Source: Auxenochlorella pyrenoidosa
Lineage: Eukaryota; Chlorophyta; Trebouxiophyceae; Chlorellales; Chlorellaceae
Direction of reading: 5' to 3'
DNA length: 11,250 bases
Assembly: GCA_001430745.1 (NCBI GenBank)
Contig: KQ481950.1
Location: 484,566 to 495,815 of the forward strand
Under the pieces are notes generated by a model that saw only the letters and a program-made list of their open reading frames with translations, searched no databases and was not told the origin of the DNA. Shown here piece after piece: positions 1 to 9,224 of this stretch. The stretch's first letter is position 1, and each line of letters opens with the position of its first letter. A program made the position numbers and the translations under genes.

Positions 1-242
1 TACCCGCTGGGCTGCAGGCAACCTAGCGCTGCTGCCGAGGGCGAAACAGCGGGGGAGGGCCAATCAACGCCCGACGGCGCTTCTGACAGCTGCGGCTGTG
101 AGGCGGTGAGGGTGGAGGCAGCGCTGTCGCTGGGGCTGCTCTTGCCCAGACCCGGGGCGGCATCCTCCAGGCCGCCGGCATTGAGCGCCAGGCTCAGCGC
201 AGAGCCGCCGCGCACTTTGTGCTCGCACGCAAGCCCCGCCAT
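1..242 (-). CDS. Partial N-terminus of an unrecognised Ser/Ala/Pro-rich protein (runs off left edge)
   Basis: Read on the minus strand, an ATG at 242-240 in a good eukaryotic context (aaccATGgcg) opens a frame that stays free of stops for 80 codons to the window edge. The product begins MAGLACEHKVRGG and becomes rich in Ser, Ala, Pro and Gly, as in a disordered N-terminal region. No domain, signal peptide or membrane segment is visible, so no function is offered. The frame is also open upstream as far as a minus-strand acceptor-like site (pyrimidine-rich, ending cgcag, exon edge near 389). The 49 codons between 389 and 242 contain no ATG, so that stretch is either 5' UTR or an exon joined to a start further upstream. 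A TAG closes the frame near 411-413. The neighbouring SBP gene is divergent, 2.3 kb away. The open frame and start context are seen in the sequence; that it is a real gene is inference. Confidence 0.45.
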   Translation of the reverse strand, partial: MAGLACEHKVRGGSALSLALNAGGLEDAAPGLGKSSPSDSAASTLTASQPQLSEAPSGVDWPSPAVSPSAAALGCLQPSG

Positions 243-2566
243 GGTTGCTGCCTGGCCCGGTGCTTTTGGTGCGCCGCCGCTGCCGCAGAGTTGGGCCGGC
301 GGCCGGGACGGCGAGCTGAGGGTCGTGCGCTGCTCAGGCACGGCTACACAAAAAAGCTGCTGAGGGGCGCCATGGAACCAGAGCAACCCCTGCGAAAACA
401 CACAAGAGGGAGGCTAGGGCTTTGCCTGTGCCTGCTCGCCGGGCCTCCAGGGTGCCCAGGTTGCACGTCAAACATGCATCAGCGCGCCTGCGGACGCAGC
501 AGCCTGTTCCCCGAGAAGTGGGGAAGGGCTTGAGGCAGCGCTGCCCAGCAGCTCACGCCGTTGCGCCGCACAGAGTGTGCTCACACGACCCCCAGAAGGT
601 GGATCCTCGCCCGGCAGGGCTCAAGAAGGCCGCCCCCGGCTTTTCGCAGCGCTGGCAACGAGCGGGGTTGCAGCCTCCCCGCACCTTGCAACGCTGCGTA
701 CAAGCCGCAAATGTCTAAAGATGCCGCCAGACGCGCGGTAGCGTTGGGGGCCGCGCACCTTGCAGCCCGCTCTTTATGCAGTCTCCAGCTAGAGCCCTTG
801 CGCCCGCAGCGCACTTGCTGACACAAAGAGAAGAGTGGATATCAGGGTACGCACAGAAAGGGGTGTCAAGTTTCATTTTGCGCCTGCCCTGCCCGGACAT
901 GCTGCGCCAGCCTCCCCTCCCCCAATATGCAGGCGATGCGGGTAGAAGAAGCTGCTAGAACTAGTCCAACAGGGGAGGGTTCAGAGGAGCTGGCAAGGTC
1001 ATTTCACTGGGGCCGCCATAGCCACCACCGCAGCTTGCGACTTTGCTGCTGTTCAGGCTCCCACCTGCTCACACAAGGTGCGTGGCTCGGAAGCCATTCA
1101 GCATGGACTTATGGCTCCGTAAACAACACAGATTGTGATACAAAATTGAAACAAGACAAGGAAAATGGGCCCCCTTGTGCTCCCATCCAAATCCATGCTG
1201 CACTGTAGGCAGGGGGCATGCATGTTGGTCGTATGCAGGCTGCGCAGTGAGAGCGGGAAGAGCACCCACCCGCCAGCCCTTGCCTCCTGGACCTAGATCA
1301 AACTTACATCAAACATCTCAATCGTGATGGGGCGACGCTGTCAGCATTGCAAGTGCCCTGCGGTCTTCCGGTACCATCATTGGCCTCTGTCCCCTTGCAC
1401 CTGCATTCCCTCACACTGCCCATGCATCAGGGCAAAACCATGATCAAGCGCAGCCCAAGCAAACCCGCAGGAATCAAAACCATGCGTCAACAGCAGGACA
1501 CTGGCTGGCCGTACGTAATCCCCGGCGTCATGGAGGGCAGGTAAAACCTGGGTGGCTGAACGCCACATTGAGCAGGAACAGAGAAAGAAAGGGCATGCTG
1601 TTGTGCAGGAGGCCCCCAGCCCTGTGGGACTGGCGGCTGCCTGCCCGCGCAGCACTGCCATGGCGCCAGGCTTGGGCTACGGTACGGTGAGCGCCCGGAG
1701 CAAGATCTTGCACCAGCCCATGCAAACGCACTCAACTTGACTTGGCATCTGCAGGCAGATTGCACCTCGGCCTTGCCCAGCCCGGCTGACCTGCTCCAGG
1801 ACACAGCGGGATCACCCAAACAGCTGCAGTGGCAGCTGCCGTGTGCTACCCTGGCGCACCCTTCATCTGCCTCTTCCTTGTGCCCTCTACCTGTCCCGCT
1901 CGCTTACGCGTCATGCAATCATGGATCCTTCCGACCTGCTCTGGCCGTGAAACTAGTCTCTGGCCGCGAAATATTACAGGGAGGTGCGCCCAAACTATTG
2001 CAAGTTGCATGCTGCGCGGCTCTTCCTGCCGCACCGCTGCTCTGTGGCTCACGCGGCGGCAGTGGCCAACGAGGGCTCTGGCGATGTGTGGCGCGGGCAA
2101 ACTGTATTCTGAGCCCAGGAATCAATTCCCAGGGACGTGGAACAGAGGTTGGACACCAGAGACATACCAGGAGCTGGGTTGTGCTGCTTGGAGAATACTT
2201 GACAAATACGCCCAGCTGCCGATGCGACTCCACAGCTCGGCGCGGGGAGGCACTCCCGTCGCCTAGCCAACATCGCAGCGGTGATGTACTGTTTTCCTAG
2301 TCTTCAGGGCACCTCTTCTAGCTGTTGCACACGTTGCCCGAAGCCAAGCGAGCCCCAACCTGACGAGGCAGGCATAACGCTATTGGGTCCTGCCTGACTG
2401 CAGGAAGCTGCCGCCTTTAAACACGCACTCAAGAGGCCCTCCTCGACTTCTCCCTGAGTAGGCCCGACGCTCAGGCCACGCTTTAAGTCTGCAGCTTCAG
2501 CCGAGGCCGGGTCGGCGGCTAGACTGCCCAGCAGCCGCGGCTGGCGCTCTACAGGGCTTGGGAGGG
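243..2566. other. Long spacer between divergent genes; no supported gene
   Basis: Several open frames of 60-190 codons occur on both strands, but they overlap one another, are rich in Cys, Trp, Arg and His as expected of random GC-rich sequence, and show no domain, signal peptide or phase-matched exon chain. The stretch must hold the 5' ends and promoters of the two divergent genes. Just before the SBP start, an acceptor-like ctctacag ends at 2553, so part of the spacer could be a 5' UTR intron. No tRNA, repeat array or mobile element was recognised. Confidence 0.5.
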
Positions 2567-5452
2567 ATGGATGAGACGCGCACGGACGGTCCCCCGGCCA
2601 ACAGCGCTGGCTCCGACGGGCCCGACGGCCCGCCGGCCAAGCGCCGCCCAGGCCGCCCTCCCAAGTTCATCGGCTGTCAAGTCTGCGGCTGCTCCTTGGA
2701 TGATGCGAGGATGTTCCACAAGGTCAGCTGAAGCAATTGAATTGAAGCATGTTTCTGCGTCTGCATGCATGCCGGCGGCCCAGCATCGCTGAACAGGTCT
2801 ACAAGGGGTGCTGAGCCTTGCACCGCTGCCTGCTCTTGGCCCTGGTCTCTGCTGCAGCCTTCACCTGGCCGCCCTGCATGCCCGTACTCTCATGGCGTTG
2901 TGGGCATGCCCAAGTTGTGCACCTGCTCTCACAAGCCCTTGTGCCTGCCAGCCTCGGCTTGCTGAGCAACCCCTGCTTATCCGCCAGCGCCCCCCTGATC
3001 CGCCGCACCTCGGTTATCCCCTCTGCTCCCTGCCTGCAGCGGTGAGGCTGTGAGCTGGGGTGGGAAGCTGCCGCTATGAGAGGGGCCAGTCATACACGAA
3101 CAGCCTGGGCCGCTTCCACTCAGGACCACATCCTGCAAGCAGCCGCATGCCACCAGCCTCTTGCTCACGAGCGCTCCACCCTGCCTGCATTCGTTCCAGC
3201 CGGCCGCGGCGCTGCATACACACCGGCGCAGCAGCAGCATGCTGTATGGCCCTCAAAGGAGGGCCCGCTGCAAGGCTGGCTGCAAACATGCCAGGGCTAT
3301 CGCTTGCGCCGCTCCGCTCGCTCCACCACAGCCCTCCTGAGGGGCGCCTGCCTGCCCTGCCAGTGTCCTGCACACGATGCCTCCCAAAACCCCCTTGCCC
3401 CCCACCCCTACGCTGCTCCCCTCTCCAGGTACCACATCTGCGAGCAGCACATGATGGCCGACATTCTCATGCGCGACGGCGTGCCCTCGCGCTTCTGCCA
3501 GCAGGTGCGACCGGCAGCTGCGCCCGGGGCGAGCAGCCATGCCAATTGCTCGAGCTGTCGGGGGCTGAGTGCATCTAACCGGGCTCATGCCCCAGTTTGA
3601 GAGCACTGGTGTGCGGGGAGAGACAGTATGGCCTGCTGCCTGGGCGTGTGTCTTCTCAATGGAATGACCCACCTGCCAGTCGACCGGCAGCTGAGCAGCC
3701 AGGAGGGTTTGGGCCCCTCCGCACCATGCTCCCACGCAAGGCTGGCTTGCTGGTCCAGTTTGTCTGCCAAGGCACAACAGGGTCCGCAACCGTGCAGCTG
3801 TCTGCAACCGCGGATGGTCCCCCTCTCTTCAGCTTGGCTGCCCAGGGTCGGGGCCACAGCTCAAGCAGAGTCGCTACAATGACGGCAGGCCAAACACACA
3901 GCCCCGCGCCGTGCTTCCCCCGTTGCAGTGCGCCAAGTTCCACCCCATTGAGAATTTCGAGCCGGGCCTGCGCTCCTGCCGCGCACAGCTGGCGCGCCAC
4001 GCGGCCCGCCGTCGCAAGAACCGCACCGCCCAGGCAGCCTTCATCGCCGCCGCCGGGCAAGCAGCTGCCGGTGTCGCGGGCGCCGCCGCTGGGCCGGCAG
4101 GAGCTCGTTCCAGAGGCGCTGCGGATGCAGCAGCCCCAGCAGGCACGACGGTCCCAGCGGATGCAGTGTCCCCACCGGATGCAGCAGCACCGGCAGCAAG
4201 CGCAGACGCCACGGTCAGCAGCAGCAGCGGGGGGGATGCCAGCAGCGGCGACTCTCCAATGCGGGCGCGGGCAATCCGTGACACGCCAACGGACGCGGCA
4301 GGGGGCCAGGCAGCAGCAGCACTGTTGGCTGGCACCAGCGCCCCCCCTGTAGCACGCCCCGCAGCCGAGCCGCCTGTGGCCGGCTTGCTGCCCTTGAGCA
4401 GCCCGCTTGTGGGCGCACTTGGCGGCAGCAGCAGCAGTGTGCACACCTCGCAGGCGCAGGAGCTGCTACCTCTGCCGGGTCCGGATGGGTTGAAGGCACT
4501 GGTAGCGGCTGCTGCAGAGGCAACACATCCTGGCAAGCCAGCGCCTTCCTTGCACCAGCCGCCGCCGCCGCAGCAGCAGCAGCAGCCCTCGCCGGCACAG
4601 CATTCACCCCTGAGGCAGCAAAAAGATTCGCAGCAGCGGGCGTGGCGGGCGTGGCAGCCATGGCAGGAGCAGCAGCAGCAGCTGACGGAGCAGCCGCCGG
4701 CTCAGAAGCGCCGGTGCGTCGGGCCAGAGGCCGAGCTGCCCGCTGCCTGGACTGGCGGCCTTGGCTCGCAAGCCGCTGCATCACCTCTGGCGCAGCAGGC
4801 AGCCCAGCCGCTGCTTTCCTTGCCGGCAACAGAAGGCGTGCAGCCAGTGCCGCCACACTTGGCAGCCGCCCTATCACACTTGCTCCCAGCAGGCAGCACA
4901 AAGCAGGCAGGACTGCCCCCGCCTCTGCCAGCCCCGTCTGGCTGGGCCCCGCAGCCAGCATCTGCAGGCGCTCCGGGAAGCCAGCCGGCACCCCAGGTGC
5001 TCCAGCTGCTGCAGCAGCTGCAGGCCTTAGGTTCGTCAGCTGGGCCGGCACCGCCTCAGCCCAGCGCCGCAGCACCGCCTGCCGCACCGTCTCTGCCTGC
5101 GCTTGGAGCCCTGCCTGCCGCACAACCAGTTCCGGCACAGACGGTGCAGCAGAGCGACCTGTCTTTGCTGGCCGCCGTCCTGTCGGCTGCTGCGCAGCAG
5201 CAGCAGCAGCAGGAACAGGAACAGGAGTGGCAGCGCCAGCTTGAGCAGCAGCGGCGAACCGCCGAGGGCCAGCTGCATGCATCAGTAGTACAGCAGCACC
5301 TGATGCGCGCTCTGCTAGAGCTGACGGAACGCCAGCCGCAACAGCAGCAACAGCCACTGGCGACAGCGCAGGTGCAGCCCTCAGAAGCTGCGGTGGCCCA
5401 GGCAGCGCTGCAGCTCCTGCTGCAGGGGCTGCTTGGAAAGCCAGGGCAGTGA
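2567..5452 (+). CDS. SBP-box (SQUAMOSA promoter-binding-like) transcription factor, three exons
   Basis: This is a nuclear DNA-binding regulator; SBP domains bind GTAC-core sites through two zinc sites. Exons are 2567-2722, 3364-3504 (or from about 3429, see the intron 1 entry) and 3929-5452, giving about 606 residues. The ATG at 2567 is the first in frame. Residues 25-33 (KRRPGRPPK) are basic and AT-hook-like. The SBP domain covers about 37-131: CQVCGC at the end of exon 1, YHICEQH and RFCQQ in exon 2, then CAKFH, LRSC and the basic RRRKNR (126-131, nuclear-localisation type) in exon 3. From the exon 2 histidine onward, the spacings I counted (H-x15-C, C-x2-C, H-x11-C) match the plant domain. 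The tail (132-606) is Ala/Gln/Pro/Ser-rich, with Gln runs and a Leu-rich, probably helical end. No ankyrin repeats are seen, so it is unlike CRR1. Target genes cannot be read from the sequence. Confidence 0.9.
2723..3428 (+). other. Intron 1 of the SBP gene, with ambiguous acceptor
   Basis: The donor AAG|gtcagc at 2722/2723 closes exon 1 in phase 0. The strongest acceptor, ctctccag, ends at 3428, but its exon begins G-TAC-CAC, which needs a phase-2 donor; joining it to 2722 would throw the domain out of frame. The next AG upstream, tgccctgccag ending at 3363, is phase 0. It keeps the frame open and adds 22 codons (starting CPAHD, ending LSR) directly before YHIC. The last added residue, Arg, is encoded by the AGG that overlaps the stronger acceptor. 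Either exon 2 is longer than in relatives, or splicing is non-canonical, or two bases are missing. Confidence 0.6.
3505..3928 (+). other. Intron 2 of the SBP gene, inside the DNA-binding domain
   Basis: A phase-0 intron with donor CAG|gtgcga after 3504 and acceptor cgttgcag ending at 3928. It separates RFCQQ from CAKFH, joining a zinc ligand pair (C97 and C100) from two exons. Its length is 424 nt. No gene is seen within it on either strand. Confidence 0.85.
4571..4585 (+). repeat. (CAG)5 run encoding polyglutamine in the SBP tail
   Basis: Five uninterrupted in-frame CAG codons (about residues 314-318) preceded by four CCG proline codons. Many other scattered CAG and GCN codons surround it, so the whole third exon is a low-complexity, slippage-prone stretch. 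The run is in frame, so length changes would alter the protein without breaking it. Confidence 0.85.
5195..5212 (+). repeat. (CAG)6 run encoding polyglutamine before a charged helical segment
   Basis: Six in-frame CAG codons (about residues 522-527) followed at once by alternating Glu and Gln (EQEQEWQRQLEQQRR). Together with the flanking leucines (LSLLAAVL before, LMRALLEL after) this suggests a helical or coiled-coil segment, possibly for dimer formation or activation. That role is inference; only the sequence pattern is seen. Confidence 0.8.
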
Positions 5453-6929
5453 CGTCACTGCCAGCCCAAAGCATGCCCCTTGCCCCATTCACCAGCCCAG
5501 CTACCCATGCGCTCCCATCCCATCCGTCCAATCCCTGGCTCTCTCTACACCATGCTTTTAGGTCGTACCATGTTCAGAACTCACGTCTTTGCCCGACTTG
5601 CCCTTGCATGCAAGCCTCCTGGCCCTGCGTTTCTCGAGCTGCTTTACTGCTTCACTAGAGAGCCCTGCACTGCCTCTCCATCATCCCTCGCCACAAATCC
5701 GCTTCTCAATTCGCTCTCCCTCGTGCACGAGGCAGGACTTTGGCCGCCGACCAGCCCAGCACTGACTGCAACATGCCTGTTGACTCCGCCTTGTGAGCTC
5801 ATTGCGACCACCAAGGTTTGTGAATTGCTTGGCTGCCACGTTGGTGGTATGGAGAGTGCGCCCAAGTTTGGTACCAGTGGCATGGGCTCAGGCAGCAGGA
5901 GCGTGCCAAACAGCCCTTACCGCAGTGGCAACGCACTGGATGGTGCCGGCTTCCAGCACAGCCCTTGTCTGGAGCGTCCTGATAAGCCAGGATCGCCAGC
6001 GCCGGGCCAGCAGCGCCGCAGGTAGGCCGGCCCAGCCCGGCAGACCAGCTGGCATGACTTCTAACTGCGAGCTGGCGCTTCCCACCGTGCCGCAGACCAG
6101 CTTGGGCGGCAAGGCACCCTGGGGTGAATGCACACGGCTGGGTTGCGCTGGGGGAGTTGCGGCATTGGTGGGCAAGCGGTGCCGGGCCTGGCAGTGGTGT
6201 GGCTCTCGGCCCCAGGGTAAACTGGAGCAGTGAGGAGCGGTGACGACTATGAAGACCATTGCGATGCTGCCCAGCGCCCAGTGCCGCAACTGCTGGCTGC
6301 ATCATTGTCCGGCTGCAGGCGGCGCTGCGAGGCAGGGCAGCGGCAGCAGCGGCAGCATGGCCCTCTGCGTGTGTGCGCCCGAAATATCAGATTCCGACCC
6401 CTATTGTTTGGATCGGCCGCTTCTCTTGAGTCTTGCAGACCACCACAGCCTTCGTGGGGCTTTTGGGCCACTGGCAGCTGAGTTCGAACGTGAACTCGCG
6501 GTGGTCGAGAGTGCGAAGCTCCTTACGACATACACAACAATTTGCTGTATTTACTTCAGCTTGGTCAGCAGCGTGGTGTTCCCGAGAAAATTCTGCCAGC
6601 AGAGCGCAGGCAGCGCGCCGGGGCAGGCTGCCTGTTGTGCAGGAGCTGTTGTGGTTGGAAGAATCAAGACAAGGTTGTGCAGGGCGCTGTCTGTGAGCGC
6701 ATCTAGGTGTTAGAACACCACGAAACCCTCTCTAGACATCACACTTTGCAACCTCGCAACACCTGCCTTGCAAGCGCTCCGCAGGCGCCAGGCACCTGTT
6801 GTGATCTGCTGCGCTCTGCCGAAACAGCTGCCTTCAGCAGGTTGGGCTGAGTTTTCTGCCCTGCAGTCTCCCTCCAACCTTTCTGCTGCATATTTACCTG
6901 CTGCTGCGCTGCCCAGCCTGTGCAACACT
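5453..6929. other. Spacer holding the SBP 3' UTR and the next promoter; no supported gene
   Basis: Open frames of up to about 180 codons occur on both strands, but they overlap each other and lack any domain or exon structure. The segment around 6380-6580 is visibly less GC-rich than its surroundings and could be regulatory. No clear polyadenylation signal of the green algal TGTAA type follows the SBP stop within a few hundred bases. The 3' UTR end therefore cannot be placed. Confidence 0.45.
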
Positions 6930-8327
6930 ATGTTCCGTGCTGCCCTGCTTGTGGTGCTGCTGGCTGCAGGCCTGGCGCTGCCCTCCAGGTGAGGGGCGTT
7001 GGTAAAAGGAAAAGGACACAGCAGGGGGAGACAGTCGTTTGTGGTGCGACTGCCCTGTAAGAAGGCTCTCCAGCCCTGCCAGCGCTCCGCCACGCCTGCC
7101 ACCTTGTCCGGGACAACAGCTGTCTGTCAGCTGGATCACCGCCACCAGCCCTTCCCGCCCTCCCTGCTGTGCAGGGCTGAGGTCACGCCTGTGAGGGCCG
7201 AGGATGCGGCCATGCCTCATGCCTACAGTGAGTGCCGGAAGCGGAAGCTGCCACACACATGCTTAAGAGCAGCCAGCTGCCAAGAAGCTGAGAAGATGCC
7301 GCTCTGCTCACAACGGCGCGTGTGTCGCCTCGCTGTCATGCCGACCCCTCGCTGTCCATCCTGCTCCTTCCCCCTCCCGGCAGGCCGCAAGCTGAAGCAG
7401 GCGCCTTCGGCGGTGTGCTGCCTGATCAGCCAGCCGAATGCCGGCCAGGGTGTTGACTGCACCCAGCAGGCCCCCAGCACCACCGGAGGCACCGCCAAGC
7501 AGCAAGGGCTGGTCAACGTGCAGGGTGGGTAATGGGGGCCGGGGCATGGGCCGGAACGGAAGTCTGCAGGACAGGAGGGTGGTTCGGACAGGCGAGCATC
7601 TGCAGGTGCTGTGCATCCCACACATGGGAAGCCAGCACGGACATGGTCGAGGCAGGGACAGCTCAGGCCCTGCCTGCCGGCCCTGGCAGTCCTCACGCAA
7701 GCTGCACCTCTTCCTGCTAATGTCTGTCTGACCATCGCCCCAGTCCCCCTCTCGCCTCCTTCCGCCTGCAGGCGTGTATGTGCAGGCAGGCTGCATCCAG
7801 GTGGTTGCAGATGTCGGGGCCTGTGTGCAGGTGGGTCCAGAGAGCGAAAGGGTGGGCAGGCGGGCTGGCAGAACAGAGGGTGAGCTGCACACCCACTGCC
7901 CTAGCCCACCGCCAGCTTGACCCCTGCCGCCTCTGCCCACGCGTGCGCTTTAGACAGTTGCCGCGCCCAGCATGATGTTGCGCCGCCAGCAAGCGTCTCC
8001 CGCCGCTCTGCCAGGAAGCACCCTGCAACCAGCCCCCTGCCTGCCATGCATTGAACGGCGTGCTGTGCACGGTGGTCATCTGCCCGCCTGTCGTTCCCTT
8101 CCAATTCACCTGCGCAGGTCGGATCCCTGATCGGCACCGGCCACTGCCTGCCTGGCGGCCAGTCCACCACTGTGGGGGCGCCCCAGCTGCCAGTCACCCT
8201 GCCCACCCCAGTTGGCACCCCTCCCGGCCCCATTGTCACCCTGCCCGGCACCCAGGCGCAGCCTGGGCAGATTAGCAGCTCGCGCAGTGGTCTGCTTGGC
8301 GGACTGCTCGGTGGTGTGGGTCGCTGA
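6930..8327 (+). CDS. Secreted six-cysteine protein, five exons, 173 residues, unknown function
   Basis: Exons 6930-6988, 7175-7227, 7384-7524, 7772-7830 and 8118-8327 join through consensus gtgag/gtggg donors and ...cag acceptors in phases 2, 1, 1 and 0, ending at TGA 8325-8327. The product starts MFRAALLVVLLAAGLALPS, a clear signal peptide with likely cleavage after SRA (residue 21). A short acidic/basic stretch follows (about 22-45), then a cysteine core: C49 C50 (adjacent), C63, C92, C102, C114, spaced CC-x12-C-x28-C-x9-C-x11-C, rich in Gly and Val. The end is a Pro/Thr-rich linker (about 115-155) and a glycine-rich tail (GLLGGLLGG). No membrane anchor is seen, so a cell-wall or extracellular role is inferred. 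The core faintly recalls fungal hydrophobins but lacks their eight-cysteine pattern. An in-frame ATG at 6768 is a poorer start, since it would bury the signal peptide. I do not recognise the family. Confidence 0.78.
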
Positions 8328-9224
8328 GCAGCTCGCCTTCTGTTGGTGAAGGTGACCAGGCTCACCGCCTGCTCTGCAGCACACGCATGCAAGCACACAC
8401 GCGAATGCTCGTAAGTTTCATAACACGTACGCCACACCGCACTCTGCCAATTTGCAAGCGTCCCCGCCGAAACATGACCTGAGCGCATTACAGCCAGTGC
8501 AAGCCAATTTTGATTCCTGGCTCCCAAACTCCGTTATTGTGCATGCCACCCAGAGGCGACATACCTCACACCAAGTGCTTGGCCCGTTAACTCCCTGTCC
8601 AGCCAACCGCTCCCTGCTGCCAGTCAGTGACCACCTCAGCATGCGTGGTAATATGTGACTGCACAGAGCAAGCATGTTGCAATCTCGACTCCTTGCAGAC
8701 TACAGTACAGCAAAACCAGGCAATTGGGCAGGCAGGCGGGCAGGCAACCGGGCAGGCAAACTGCAAAATGCTGGTGTGTCCTTGGCAATACTTGATCCTT
8801 CCAAAAGTGCCCAGCGGTTCCGCTCCAGACACCAGGGTGGAGAGCAGCTCAAGAAGACACAGCCATGCGGAAGCTTTGCGCTACTTTCTGCTGTGGCAGT
8901 GCATGCACGCTTCATGCTGCGCATTCGTCGCGCCCACCTGGCTCACACCTACAGCTAACCCTAACCATCAGTGTCAGGCTGCGACGTTCTGCTCACCCTG
9001 CAGGCAGTGTTGTAAGCAGGTGCTGACGCCAAAGAGCAGTGAGCGCTTAACTCGGCCCCGCAGCCTCCTGCCTGTGCCTCGCTGCTTGCAAAGCGACAAG
9101 CCCTCATCCAACTGAGCTTTAAGTCACCTGATTTTCGATGATCAGCAGGCCACGTCACGGCTGACAAGGCATTCGTGTTGGACGAACTAGTGCTAGTGGA
9201 CAGCGGCAGCCTCTGCAGGCAGCC
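8328..9224. other. Spacer between the two secreted-protein genes; no supported gene
   Basis: Short open frames only, with no exon chain. It contains an imperfect GGCA-rich repeat (8726-8759) and a two-copy CTAACC motif near 8955-8966. A tgtaa, the usual green algal polyadenylation signal, occurs near 9011, far from the upstream stop, so its use is doubtful. An acceptor-like ctctgcag ends at 9218, seven bases before the next ATG, and may mark a 5' UTR intron of the downstream gene. Confidence 0.45.
8726..8759. repeat. Short imperfect GGCA-rich tandem repeat
   Basis: Units of the form GGGCAGGCA are repeated three times with small insertions (ggc, acc) between them. It lies in non-coding sequence between two genes. 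It is too short and degenerate to assign a role. Confidence 0.7.

Larger units (their letters stand above)
2675..4024 (+). other. SBP DNA-binding domain, split across three exons
   Basis: In spliced order the metal ligands visible are C37 and C40 (or C42), then C78 and H81 for site 1, and C97, C100, H104 and C116 for site 2 (numbering with the 22-residue longer exon 2; subtract 22 after residue 52 otherwise). The first pair is C-x2-C, not the C-x4-C usual in land plants. The second intron falls exactly between RFCQQ and CAKFH, the position of the conserved intron in land-plant SBP genes. This shared intron position is strong support that the exons are joined correctly there. Confidence 0.88.

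Noticed and set aside
698..2289. Six GTAC cores (near 698, 847, 1371, 1511, 1682 and 2286) upstream of the SBP gene, suggesting self-regulation
   Set aside because: Six in about 2.3 kb is no more than chance expects for a 4-base motif, so no enrichment can be claimed.
1737..2300. A 187-codon plus-strand open frame in the first spacer
   Set aside because: No domain, overlapping open frames on both strands, and composition like translated GC-rich non-coding DNA.
4215..5531. A 438-codon open frame on the minus strand opposite SBP exon 3
   Set aside because: It is an Ala-rich mirror of CAG/GCN repeats, which have no stops in several frames. The plus-strand frame continues the SBP domain and is the real one.
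6240..6713. A 157-codon plus-strand open frame with a hydrophobic patch
   Set aside because: No recognisable motif, no splice partners, and it starts in a low-complexity region. A real small protein cannot be excluded, but nothing supports one.
6886..6896. TATA-like catattta before the six-cysteine gene
   Set aside because: It lies only about 40 bases before the ATG, which would leave almost no 5' UTR, and the match is weak.
6989..8117. Small open frames inside the introns of the six-cysteine gene
   Set aside because: They run across consensus splice sites and break the phase-matched exon chain, so they are read-through artefacts.
8955..8966. CTAACCCTAACC, telomere-like
   Set aside because: Only two copies, inside ordinary gene-bearing sequence; far too short for a telomere or interstitial array.
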